Below, in pieces: positions 1 to 6,371 of a stretch of 20,137 nucleotides of DNA. Under the pieces are notes generated by a model. The model made no database searches and had not been told where the DNA came from. It saw only the letters and a list, made by a program, of their open reading frames with translations. This stretch comes from a virus. Position numbers and translations under genes: made by a program. Each line of letters starts with the position of its first letter. The first letter of the stretch is position 1. The stretch is from the IMG/VR virus record IMGVR_UViG_3300048837_002341, positions 1 through 20,137 of that record. One strand, given 5' to 3'.

Positions 1-31
1 GGGCGTTCGTCTCTCCGAGGTCTCGGGCGGG

Positions 32-223
32 TCAACCCGTGTGGTCGTCTTCCCCCACACTGAGCGGCATTTGGCGGACTAAATCAAGGGCTTTCTGCCC
101 GGGGGGTTGCTTGTGCAGAACTCCGCGGTCATGCAGACGAAGCAGGCCGCGAGTCAGCAGTTCGACCACCTCGGCACGGCGATGGGCCGGCAGAAGTTCG
201 GACGGGGAGGGGATTCTAGGCAT
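32..223 (-). CDS. Small conserved protein of the type found beside recombinases
   Basis: A 63-residue protein with no recognised catalytic domain. Its core pattern, a leucine-rich helix around LLPAHRRAEVVELLTRG followed by LLRLHDRG, resembles short proteins I recall from planctomycete and other GC-rich mobile elements, where they usually lie upstream of a DUF2924 protein and a serine recombinase. If that holds, such genes would lie to the left of the window, since this gene reads leftward. The ATG at 221-223 is the only sensible start, and I see no strong ribosome site in front of it. The function is unknown; a recombinase-associated regulator is an inference. The basic helix and reading frame look like real coding sequence, but the gene is short. 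Confidence 0.6.
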   Translation of the reverse strand: MPRIPSPSELLPAHRRAEVVELLTRGLLRLHDRGVLHKQPPGQKALDLVRQMPLSVGEDDHTG

Positions 224-436
224 GGGTTGTAGACCGGATAGTTAACACTCTACCTGTCACATGCCCCGTTGGTCCGGGTCTATGCACACCTGGGGCTGAA
301 ACACAGGCAAGCTGGGGTTTCAGGTGTAGCCAGAGGCCGGTTGCCCGCTGCACAGCCCCACCCCAGACCGTATCCTTAACCGTTATAATGAGGACGTTCC
401 GGCACGTTAATCTATAATTTTCTTGAGGATTTCCGG
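224..436. other. Intergenic region between divergent genes
   Basis: This stretch separates the leftward small gene from the rightward cargo gene. It holds an imperfect inverted pair, ACACCTG at 286-292 and CAGGTGT at 321-327, and the two TATAAT boxes annotated separately. I see no further ORF, RNA gene or recognisable attachment site in it. Confidence 0.5.
384..418 (+). promoter_or_regulatory. Tandem TATAAT boxes upstream of the cargo gene
   Basis: Two perfect TATAAT hexamers lie at 384-389 and 413-418. Between them are two ACGTT pentamers at 394-398 and 404-408, exactly one helical turn apart. Neither box has a TTGACA-like hexamer at the usual distance, so sigma-70 use is uncertain; an activator binding the ACGTT repeats is possible. 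The second box would start RNA about a dozen bases before the ATG at 437, and GAGGA at 425-429 is a well-placed ribosome site. Confidence 0.45.
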
Positions 437-2665
437 ATGAAGAGCTTTAAATGGCGGCGGTTTTCTGATCCTGAGTTCCTAGGGGGTATTGCTCCGACGC
501 TGCTCTCTAAACTTCTCGAGCCTTTCTCGGATTTCTTCATCTCGCAGGGGGCATCGATCGCGTCCGACGCCATCGAGTACTCAGCGCTTGTCGGGGTTTT
601 CACGAACCCTTCCGCCGGCATCCCCGAGGCGCTGCTGGAAACGCTCTACTATCTGGATGAGGTCTCGATCGATGCCTATCACGAAGACCTGGCCATTGCT
701 TTGGGCAACGCCAGCGGCGCCGACGGGGTTCCCGCCGATCTCAGCACGGCCGATCTTGCGGTCCGTCTCTGGCTCGTGGACCGCATGGCCGTCGAACGGC
801 TGCACGCCGAGCAGTACCTAACCAAGTACACGAAGTTTGAATCCTACGTCACCCGCGCACGCGACATCCCAAAACACCGCAGCCTCACCCCCGACCTCGA
901 AGCGGTAATGACAACCGAGTTGGAGATCAGATTGCGGCCCCTGAGGCAGGGCGGCGCGGTGCGTGTCTATGGCTTCGAGCGCAACGGAGATCTTTGCTTC
1001 GTCGTCAGATTCGGTGGGCTATTCCAGCGAGGCCTCCTAGTCAAAGAAAATGAACCCACGGCGTTTGCCTATCAGCCCGTCAAGCACGGGGTAATGATTT
1101 ACTACCCGAAGGTGGGTGAGTTGGGCGTTCACGCGGACGGCCGGCGGGTTACCCGCGCGTTCGTGGACACCGCGGGGCTATACATGTTCGGCTCAGAACT
1201 TGCTTTCGCGCCGGCTGACGCCCCGGGCAAGTATTCGCTCCAGCCGCTTCTAGATAAGGGTTCGGCCTCGCTCGATTGCAGCACAAACGACAACATGGAG
1301 AGCGCGGCTCTGGCAGAATTGCGATTCCGCTACCGTAGCGGACGGCCGCTTACCGCCTGTTATTCCGGCGACGACGTACTTGCCGCGTTTGATGCTTTAA
1401 GCATGCATATCCCGCACGGGGTTCTGCTTGTCTCGGCGGAGCTTCGGTATCAGGCTTCACGCAGCATCAAACCCAGGAAGGTAAGGGTGCGACCGCCGAA
1501 CGTTGTGTCATACGAACGAGAAAGTGATGCCGAGTTCATCGAACCATGGCTGCTGGCAAACGGCTTCGTCAACGACCGTTTCAAAGCCGTAGGGATCGGT
1601 GAAGAATCGTTCTGGACCGCGTTCGACCGACGTCACGGATTGATCGCGGCACGGGGCGAGTGGATCGATGAGTTTGGTTCACTATTCCCACAACTCGATC
1701 CCCTGTTAGTGACCAACAACGAGAACTTGGAATCGGTGATCGTGAAACCGGTCGATGACACGGCCCCTGCCCAGCTACGGCGCGTCATCATGCATCCGGA
1801 TGGCTCGCGTGTCGCGGTGGAGAACGAGCCAGGTGGCGATCGCATGCCAGTAACAAAAGTTGAAACAGCGGCGCTACGTCTGGATGTTGCTTTGCTCGCG
1901 GAACGGCTGGCCGCCACGCTTGGCCTTGAGCCGTCTTACGAGGTCATTGGCGGGCTTAGGGGGGCTTGGCAGGTGGGCGTATATCGACCCGTGGCAGGGG
2001 TCCGACCATCCTGTGTGCTGCTAAAACCCGATGACGCCCCCCACTTCGGGACACTTCTGGATGGGTTGGTTTCACGATCGATGACGCCCTGTATGGTCAT
2101 GGTGCCAACCCGCCGCGTGGTGTCGGGCGACCTTGCAGCCCAAGCCGTTCGGCAGAAGATCGTGGTGGTGGTCCTTGACGAAATCACAATCCCTGAACCC
2201 GAGGGCTGGTTCCAGTTCAATCACGAGTGGCCGGAATTGATCGAGCAGCTCCGGCAGCTCGCCGTCCCCTCGTCTGAGGTGCGGTCAATCCGTTTCATGA
2301 CGCCGCCCGATTGCACCTGGGGGGATGTCCGGATGCGGTTTCGGGATGTGGGCTGCAATGAGCTATCGATCAAGGTCAAGGGCGTGACAGGCGTCTTTAC
2401 CCCCCTCGAGATGGGTATGGCCGACCGTCGCTCGAAGAAGCCGGATAGGCAGTGGGAGTTCCTTCGTTCGCTCGCGGATGAGCCCCACGGCATCCTCACG
2501 TGGGATAGTTCTGACGCGCACCGCAAAAACCGTGCATACCGGGACAAGCTCTCGAAGCGGCTACGGGAGTTCTTCGGCCTCGAAGACGACCCCATTCCCT
2601 ATGATTTAAAAGAGAAGGGTTGGCGGTGGAAGTTCACGATTCGCCCTCACGACTGGGTTGAATAG
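437..2665 (+). CDS. Large uncharacterised cargo protein with C-terminal winged-helix-like domain
   Basis: I do not recognise this 742-residue protein by name. It has no signal peptide or obvious membrane segment, so it is probably cytoplasmic. The N-terminal 130 residues are mostly helical. The centre (about 150-520) is mixed alpha/beta without a nucleotide-binding loop I can see. A short alpha/beta block with a VVVVLDE strand follows around 570-600. The last 77 residues (666-742), with QWEFLRSLADEP, DKLSKRLREFFGLEDD and a closing GWRWKF strand, resemble the winged-helix DNA-binding domain of OmpR-type regulators. The start is set by GAGGA eight bases upstream. The gene has its own promoter-like boxes and a strong terminator, and it is not coupled to its neighbours. 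That is typical of an accessory or defence gene carried by a prophage, but the role is inference only. Confidence 0.8.
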   Translation: MKSFKWRRFSDPEFLGGIAPTLLSKLLEPFSDFFISQGASIASDAIEYSALVGVFTNPSAGIPEALLETLYYLDEVSIDAYHEDLAIALGNASGADGVPADLSTADLAVRLWLVDRMAVERLHAEQYLTKYTKFESYVTRARDIPKHRSLTPDLEAVMTTELEIRLRPLRQGGAVRVYGFERNGDLCFVVRFGGLFQRGLLVKENEPTAFAYQPVKHGVMIYYPKVGELGVHADGRRVTRAFVDTAGLYMFGSELAFAPADAPGKYSLQPLLDKGSASLDCSTNDNMESAALAELRFRYRSGRPLTACYSGDDVLAAFDALSMHIPHGVLLVSAELRYQASRSIKPRKVRVRPPNVVSYERESDAEFIEPWLLANGFVNDRFKAVGIGEESFWTAFDRRHGLIAARGEWIDEFGSLFPQLDPLLVTNNENLESVIVKPVDDTAPAQLRRVIMHPDGSRVAVENEPGGDRMPVTKVETAALRLDVALLAERLAATLGLEPSYEVIGGLRGAWQVGVYRPVAGVRPSCVLLKPDDAPHFGTLLDGLVSRSMTPCMVMVPTRRVVSGDLAAQAVRQKIVVVVLDEITIPEPEGWFQFNHEWPELIEQLRQLAVPSSEVRSIRFMTPPDCTWGDVRMRFRDVGCNELSIKVKGVTGVFTPLEMGMADRRSKKPDRQWEFLRSLADEPHGILTWDSSDAHRKNRAYRDKLSKRLREFFGLEDDPIPYDLKEKGWRWKFTIRPHDWVE

Positions 2666-2673
2666 CCCGCGCG

Positions 2674-2687
2674 AACCACTAGTGGTT
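2674..2687. repeat. 14-bp perfect palindrome after the cargo gene
   Basis: AACCACTAGTGGTT reads the same on both strands and begins eight bases after the TAG stop codon. It has no loop, so it suits a dimeric protein site better than an RNA hairpin. The core CCACTAGT recurs at 2805-2812, upstream of the sigma-like gene. Confidence 0.5.
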
Positions 2688-2702
2688 GGGGAAACTTTGA
2701 CG

Positions 2703-2728
2703 AACTCGCCGTTTTGGCGAGTTTTTTT
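2703..2728 (+). terminator. Rho-independent terminator of the cargo gene
   Basis: An 8-bp perfect stem, AACTCGCC (2703-2710) with GGCGAGTT (2716-2723), closes a GTTTT loop and runs into an unbroken T tract ending at 2728. It lies 38 bases after the stop codon and separates the cargo gene from the replication operon. Confidence 0.9.
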
Positions 2729-2875
2729 GTGCCTATTACGTGCTGATACGCAGCAAAACGGGGGATGTGATGTGTAGAGGCCCACCGAATCCAGCGAGGC
2801 ACGGCCACTAGTTGCCAGTCCCGGGTAACCGGTCTGGCGATCGACCTGTTACCCCCGCCCCTCGGGAGCCCAACG

Positions 2876-2916
2876 CCAGACCGGGTCCCAGGGGCTTTTT
2901 CGTACCCGGAGTCTGG
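2876..2916 (+). promoter_or_regulatory. Hairpin enclosing the ribosome site of the sigma-like gene
   Basis: CCAGAC (2876-2881) pairs with GTCTGG (2911-2916), and CGGGT (2882-2886) pairs with ACCCG (2904-2908). Only a two-base bulge, GA, interrupts the stem. The Shine-Dalgarno sequence GGAG (2908-2911) lies in the 3' arm, and the ATG follows two bases after the stem. If formed in RNA, the hairpin would hide the start site, so translation of the replication operon may be switched. Confidence 0.5.
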
Positions 2917-2918
2917 CA

Positions 2919-3458
2919 ATGGTTGCTCCCTCGACCCATGAACCCTATTTCCCCGAACCCTTGATCCGACAAGCCGCCAACTCGATCATCGGCAGATACC
3001 GACTCACCCGCTCGGACCTGCCCGACATCGAGCAATACATCCGACTGAGAATCGTGCAGGGCTGGGTACGGTACGACCCCAAGATAGCGCAGGCCAACAC
3101 CTTTGCGGATCGCCTGGTCTGGGCGGCGCTGGCAACGTTCATCCGCGACCACACGCGGGGCAAACGTGATCCCCGACGGGTCGATGGCTCCCTCGATTCC
3201 TGTTCTAACGAACCGAGCACCACCCGACACGATCATGCGCACGAAGTCCTGCGCTTGGATACCAAGCTTGCCCTTGAGCAACTCGAACCGGATGACCTTC
3301 GCTACGCAGAAGCGATCAAGGACTACGGGCCTTATCAAGCCGCCAAACGAGTGGGATTGACCCGGCGCAAGGCCGAGTCAGCGCTCCGCCGTATCCGTTC
3401 GGTATTCGAAGCAGCGGGCATGCGGTGCTATGTCCAAAGCGACGCGGAGCGCAATTAA
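2919..3458 (+). CDS. Sigma-70-like factor (phage-encoded)
   Basis: A 179-residue protein whose layout matches small sigma-70-family factors. Residues about 14-85 look like region 2: DIEQYIRLRIVQGWVRYDP, then TFADRLVWAALATFIRDH and a basic tail. Residues about 110-168 look like region 4: LALEQLEPDDLRY, then YQAAKRVGLTRRKAESALRR as the helix-turn-helix with recognition helix. The expected role is to direct host RNA polymerase to phage promoters, or to act as a sigma-like DNA-binding regulator. The ATG follows GGAG by seven bases. The stop codon overlaps the next start as TAATG, so it is translated with the primase-helicase gene. The family call is moderately sure; which promoters it serves is unknown. 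Confidence 0.65.
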   Translation: MVAPSTHEPYFPEPLIRQAANSIIGRYRLTRSDLPDIEQYIRLRIVQGWVRYDPKIAQANTFADRLVWAALATFIRDHTRGKRDPRRVDGSLDSCSNEPSTTRHDHAHEVLRLDTKLALEQLEPDDLRYAEAIKDYGPYQAAKRVGLTRRKAESALRRIRSVFEAAGMRCYVQSDAERN

Positions 3459-6061
3459 TGAGCACTCCGAACCTGATCTCATTTAGTGCCGACGTGATCC
3501 GGGAATCCGTACCTGCCACTCTGCGCGACCGCACGCAGTGGGTATGTTGGCGGTCAGTCCAGCGACAAGGCAAATGGACGAAGGTGCCCATCCGCTCAGA
3601 CGACGGCTCGATGGCTGATTCGACACGGCCCCCAACTTGGGGGCCCTTTGATCGCAGTATTCAAGCTGTCCAAGAATTGCCTGACGTGGCCGGCGTGGGG
3701 TTTGTTTTCAGCAGCGATGACCCGTACTGCGGTATTGATCTGGATGACTGCATCGTCGATGGGATGGTCGTACCCGAGGCACGACAGATCATCGATGGGT
3801 TTAGGACGTACACCGAGGTGTCGCCGAGTGGCAAGGGCGTGAAGCTGATTCTGCGCGGGACCAAGCCAGCGTGGGCGCGGTGTAAAGTTACGAAGATCGA
3901 TGGCTTCGGAGCGGTGGAGATCTACGACAAAGACCGGTTTTTCACTATAACCGGCCGGCGCCTGCCTGGCACACCCGAAACCATCGCCGACGGGCAGGCC
4001 GCGCTCGACGAACTGTGCCAACAGCTCTGGCCCCCGAAGCAGCCCCGCGTTTCGGCAGAACCTGCCCGAACTACAGCCGCGATACCGGACGACCAATCGC
4101 TGCTGGCGCGGATGTTTCGCTCGAAGCAGGGCGACGCGATCCGCAGGCTGTGGGACGGTGATGTTTCCGATTACGGCGGGGATCACAGCGCTGCCGACCT
4201 GGCGCTGTGTAACCACCTGGCTTTCTGGACCGGGCGCGACCGAAACCGCATGGACCGGCTATTTCGGGGTTCAGGGCTTTACCGCGCCAAGTGGGAGCGC
4301 GAGGACTATCGAAACTGGACGCTCTCGCGAGCGATCGAGGACTGCACGGAAGTTTTTGGATCGAAGCCCAAGCGCAAAACCGGCGATCACGCAGCGCAGG
4401 GTGAATCAAGGAGTCAACCCATGGACGGGGACACTGACCCTCCGATCTTCCTCGGCGTCGAGGAATGGATCGCGATCGAGAAGACCATCGAAGCCCTGGG
4501 TCGAGACCCCGATCTCTACCAGCGGGGAAACGTGCTGGTCCGTGTGCTGCGGGAGCGCCAGGCCAACGACGGCGTGGTCCGGCCCGAGGGCTCGGCGACC
4601 ATCGCCCAGGTGCCCGTAGCCAACCTGCGGGAGCGGATGACGCGGTACGGCTCCTTCGAATCCATGACTAAAAACGGCGAGATCGTCCCGGCGCGGCCGG
4701 CGGCGTGGCTGGTGTCCGGTGTCGATGCGCGGGGCGAATGGTCGGGCATACGGCACCTGATGGGGGTTTCCGACGCGCCGATCCTGCGGGCCGACGGCAC
4801 CGTCTGGCAGACGCCCGGGTACGACGACATGACGCGCGTGCTGTTCGACCCGCCGGCCGGGATCGAGTTCCCGAGCATCGATCCCGGGGTGGACGCCGAC
4901 GACGCCTCGGCGGCGCTGGATGCGTTAATGGAGATCGTCGAAGACTTCCGTTTCGAGTCCGACGAACACCGCGCGGCCTGGCTGGCGGCGTTGCTGACGC
5001 CCCTGGCACGGTTCGCCTTCGAGGGGCCGTCGCCACTGTTTTTGATCGACGCCAACGTCCGTGGCGCGGGCAAAGGACTGCTCACGCAGACCATCGGCCA
5101 GGTCGTGATGGGCCGGGAGATGCCGGTTTCCAGTTATGCCCATGACTCTGAGGAGATGAGGAAGAAGATCACCGCATTGGCCATCGCGGGCGACCGTATG
5201 GTGCTTCTTGATAACCTCGAGGGCAACTTCGGCAACGACGCCCTGGACCGGGCGCTGACCTCGACCCGTTGGAAAGACCGTATCCTCGGCAAGTCCGAGC
5301 AGGTCGATCTGCCGCTATTGCCGGTGTGGTACGGCACGGGCAACAACGTGCAGGTCGCGGCCGACACGACCCGGCGGATCATACATATCCGGTTGGATGT
5401 TCTTGAGGAGAACCCCGAAGACCGCACCGACTTCAAGCATCCGGACCTGATCGGCTGGCTCAAGCAAGAGCGCGGGCGCCTGCTTGGCGCGGCCCTGACC
5501 ATCCTGTCGGCGTACATCCGCGCCGGCATGCCCAAGCAAAACGTGACGCCGTTCGGCAGCTTCGAGGGTTGGTCCCGACTGGTAAGAGAAGCCGTGGTCT
5601 GGGTGGGTCTGCCCGACCCGTGCCTGACGCGCGTCCGCCTGGCAGAGTCAGCCGACACAACCGCCGATGCGCTGGGGCAACTCATCGATGCGTGGGGTGC
5701 GATCGATCCGCACGGCTGCGGGGTCGTCGTCTCCGAACTCCTCGCCCGCCTTTACCCCGCCGAGATGCAATACCAACCGCGCGACGACGACTCGATCGCG
5801 ATGCGGGCGGCGATTGAGAACGCGACCGGGTGCCCGCCGGGCAAGACGCCGTCCAACCGCCAGGTCGGCAACAAGCTTAAGACGTTCAGGCGTCGCGTGG
5901 TGGACGGCCGTTTCCTCGACACCGACGGGACCAAGACCAAGCACGGCGTGCGGTGGCGGGTCTATTCGGCGGCGTCCACGGCGGGGACATCTTTATTGCC
6001 CGGTGACTCTGGTGACTCTGATGACTCTATTTCGGCCACCTTCACGCGTGAGTTTTTATGA
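3458..6061 (+). CDS. Phage primase/polymerase-helicase fusion
   Basis: An 867-residue replication protein. Residues 20-190 form a primase-polymerase domain: GVGFVFSSDDPYCGIDLDD carries the metal-binding D94/D96 pair, and EVSPSGKGVKL (120-130) and the FFTITGRRL strand (161-169) are typical of archaeo-eukaryotic-type phage primases such as that of phage NrS-1. A helical bundle with DLALCNHLAFWTGRD (247-261) follows at about 215-300. The C-terminal half is a helicase-like ATPase: Walker A NVRGAGKG (533-540), Walker B MVLLDN (581-586), sensor-like GTGNN (626-630) and an arginine pair at 639-640. It should prime and unwind phage DNA. I chose the ATG at 3458, which overlaps the upstream TAA and follows GGAG (3446-3449), over an in-frame ATG 33 bases earlier that has no ribosome site. 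The last codons contain three 9-bp repeats, giving a GDSGDSDDS tail. Confidence 0.88.
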   Translation: MSTPNLISFSADVIRESVPATLRDRTQWVCWRSVQRQGKWTKVPIRSDDGSMADSTRPPTWGPFDRSIQAVQELPDVAGVGFVFSSDDPYCGIDLDDCIVDGMVVPEARQIIDGFRTYTEVSPSGKGVKLILRGTKPAWARCKVTKIDGFGAVEIYDKDRFFTITGRRLPGTPETIADGQAALDELCQQLWPPKQPRVSAEPARTTAAIPDDQSLLARMFRSKQGDAIRRLWDGDVSDYGGDHSAADLALCNHLAFWTGRDRNRMDRLFRGSGLYRAKWEREDYRNWTLSRAIEDCTEVFGSKPKRKTGDHAAQGESRSQPMDGDTDPPIFLGVEEWIAIEKTIEALGRDPDLYQRGNVLVRVLRERQANDGVVRPEGSATIAQVPVANLRERMTRYGSFESMTKNGEIVPARPAAWLVSGVDARGEWSGIRHLMGVSDAPILRADGTVWQTPGYDDMTRVLFDPPAGIEFPSIDPGVDADDASAALDALMEIVEDFRFESDEHRAAWLAALLTPLARFAFEGPSPLFLIDANVRGAGKGLLTQTIGQVVMGREMPVSSYAHDSEEMRKKITALAIAGDRMVLLDNLEGNFGNDALDRALTSTRWKDRILGKSEQVDLPLLPVWYGTGNNVQVAADTTRRIIHIRLDVLEENPEDRTDFKHPDLIGWLKQERGRLLGAALTILSAYIRAGMPKQNVTPFGSFEGWSRLVREAVVWVGLPDPCLTRVRLAESADTTADALGQLIDAWGAIDPHGCGVVVSELLARLYPAEMQYQPRDDDSIAMRAAIENATGCPPGKTPSNRQVGNKLKTFRRRVVDGRFLDTDGTKTKHGVRWRVYSAASTAGTSLLPGDSGDSDDSISATFTREFL
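4408..4423 (+). promoter_or_regulatory. Internal in-frame ribosome site and ATG at the primase/helicase junction
   Basis: AAGGAG (4408-4413) lies seven bases before an ATG at 4421 that is codon 322 of the primase-helicase frame. It falls in the linker after the primase helical bundle and before the ATPase half. It is a better ribosome site than that of the full-length gene, and would yield a helicase-only protein of about 546 residues. Confidence 0.55.
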
Positions 6062-6117
6062 AAAGAATAAATATAGAGCCTGGCGGAAACAGAGTCACCA
6101 GAGTCATCAGAGTCACC
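6002..6117. repeat. Inverted sets of 9-bp iterons flanking AT-rich DNA (candidate replication origin)
   Basis: Left set: GGTGACTCT, GGTGACTCT, GATGACTCT at 6002-6010, 6011-6019 and 6020-6028. Right set, inverted: AGAGTCACC, AGAGTCATC, AGAGTCACC at 6091-6099, 6100-6108 and 6109-6117. Positions 6011-6028 and 6100-6117 are perfect 18-bp reverse complements. The spacer includes 6051-6078, strikingly AT-rich in a GC-rich region. The left set is inside the 3' end of the primase-helicase gene. Iterons beside an AT-rich stretch, next to the replication protein, is the usual build of a replication origin; that reading is inference. Confidence 0.65.
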
Positions 6118-6371
6118 CGCGCCCGTCTCGCGACTCGTTGGCGTGGTTCGCCCACCCCCGGAAGGTTTGCGATCCCCGTAGGGCACTACGCACCCGCGCA
6201 GGGCGCAACACGGGCCAACGTGTGGCCTCACGCGGGGTGCCAGAATGGCATATTTATTTAAATAATTAGGTACTTCCTGTGCATAGAGAGCAGGAGAGGC
6301 CGGCGGGAACGGGCGCATCGTTTGTTTGAGTTGGTTGCAGATGAAAGAAACACACCCCTAGGAACTAAACC
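6062..6371. other. Non-coding region after the replication gene
   Basis: About 310 bases without a convincing gene. It contains the right iteron set, a GC-rich hairpin (GCACCCGCG at 6190-6198 with CGCGGGGTGC at 6231-6240) enclosing a smaller stem (ACACG at 6208-6212 with CGTGT at 6219-6223), and the AT-rich palindrome TTATTTAAATAA at 6254-6265. It presumably also holds the promoter for the methyltransferase gene, but I see no convincing -35/-10 pair. Confidence 0.5.

Noticed and set aside
286-327. Inverted pair ACACCTG / CAGGTGT as a possible attachment site or terminator
   Set aside because: The match is short and interrupted, has no T tract, and no second copy was seen that would mark an attachment site.
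6058-6261. Small frame overlapping the primase-helicase stop by ATGA (67 residues, starting MKRINIEPGG)
   Set aside because: Its sequence is largely set by the 9-bp repeats (VTRVIRVTR) and then by a GC-rich hairpin; it lacks a good ribosome site and looks like no protein family.
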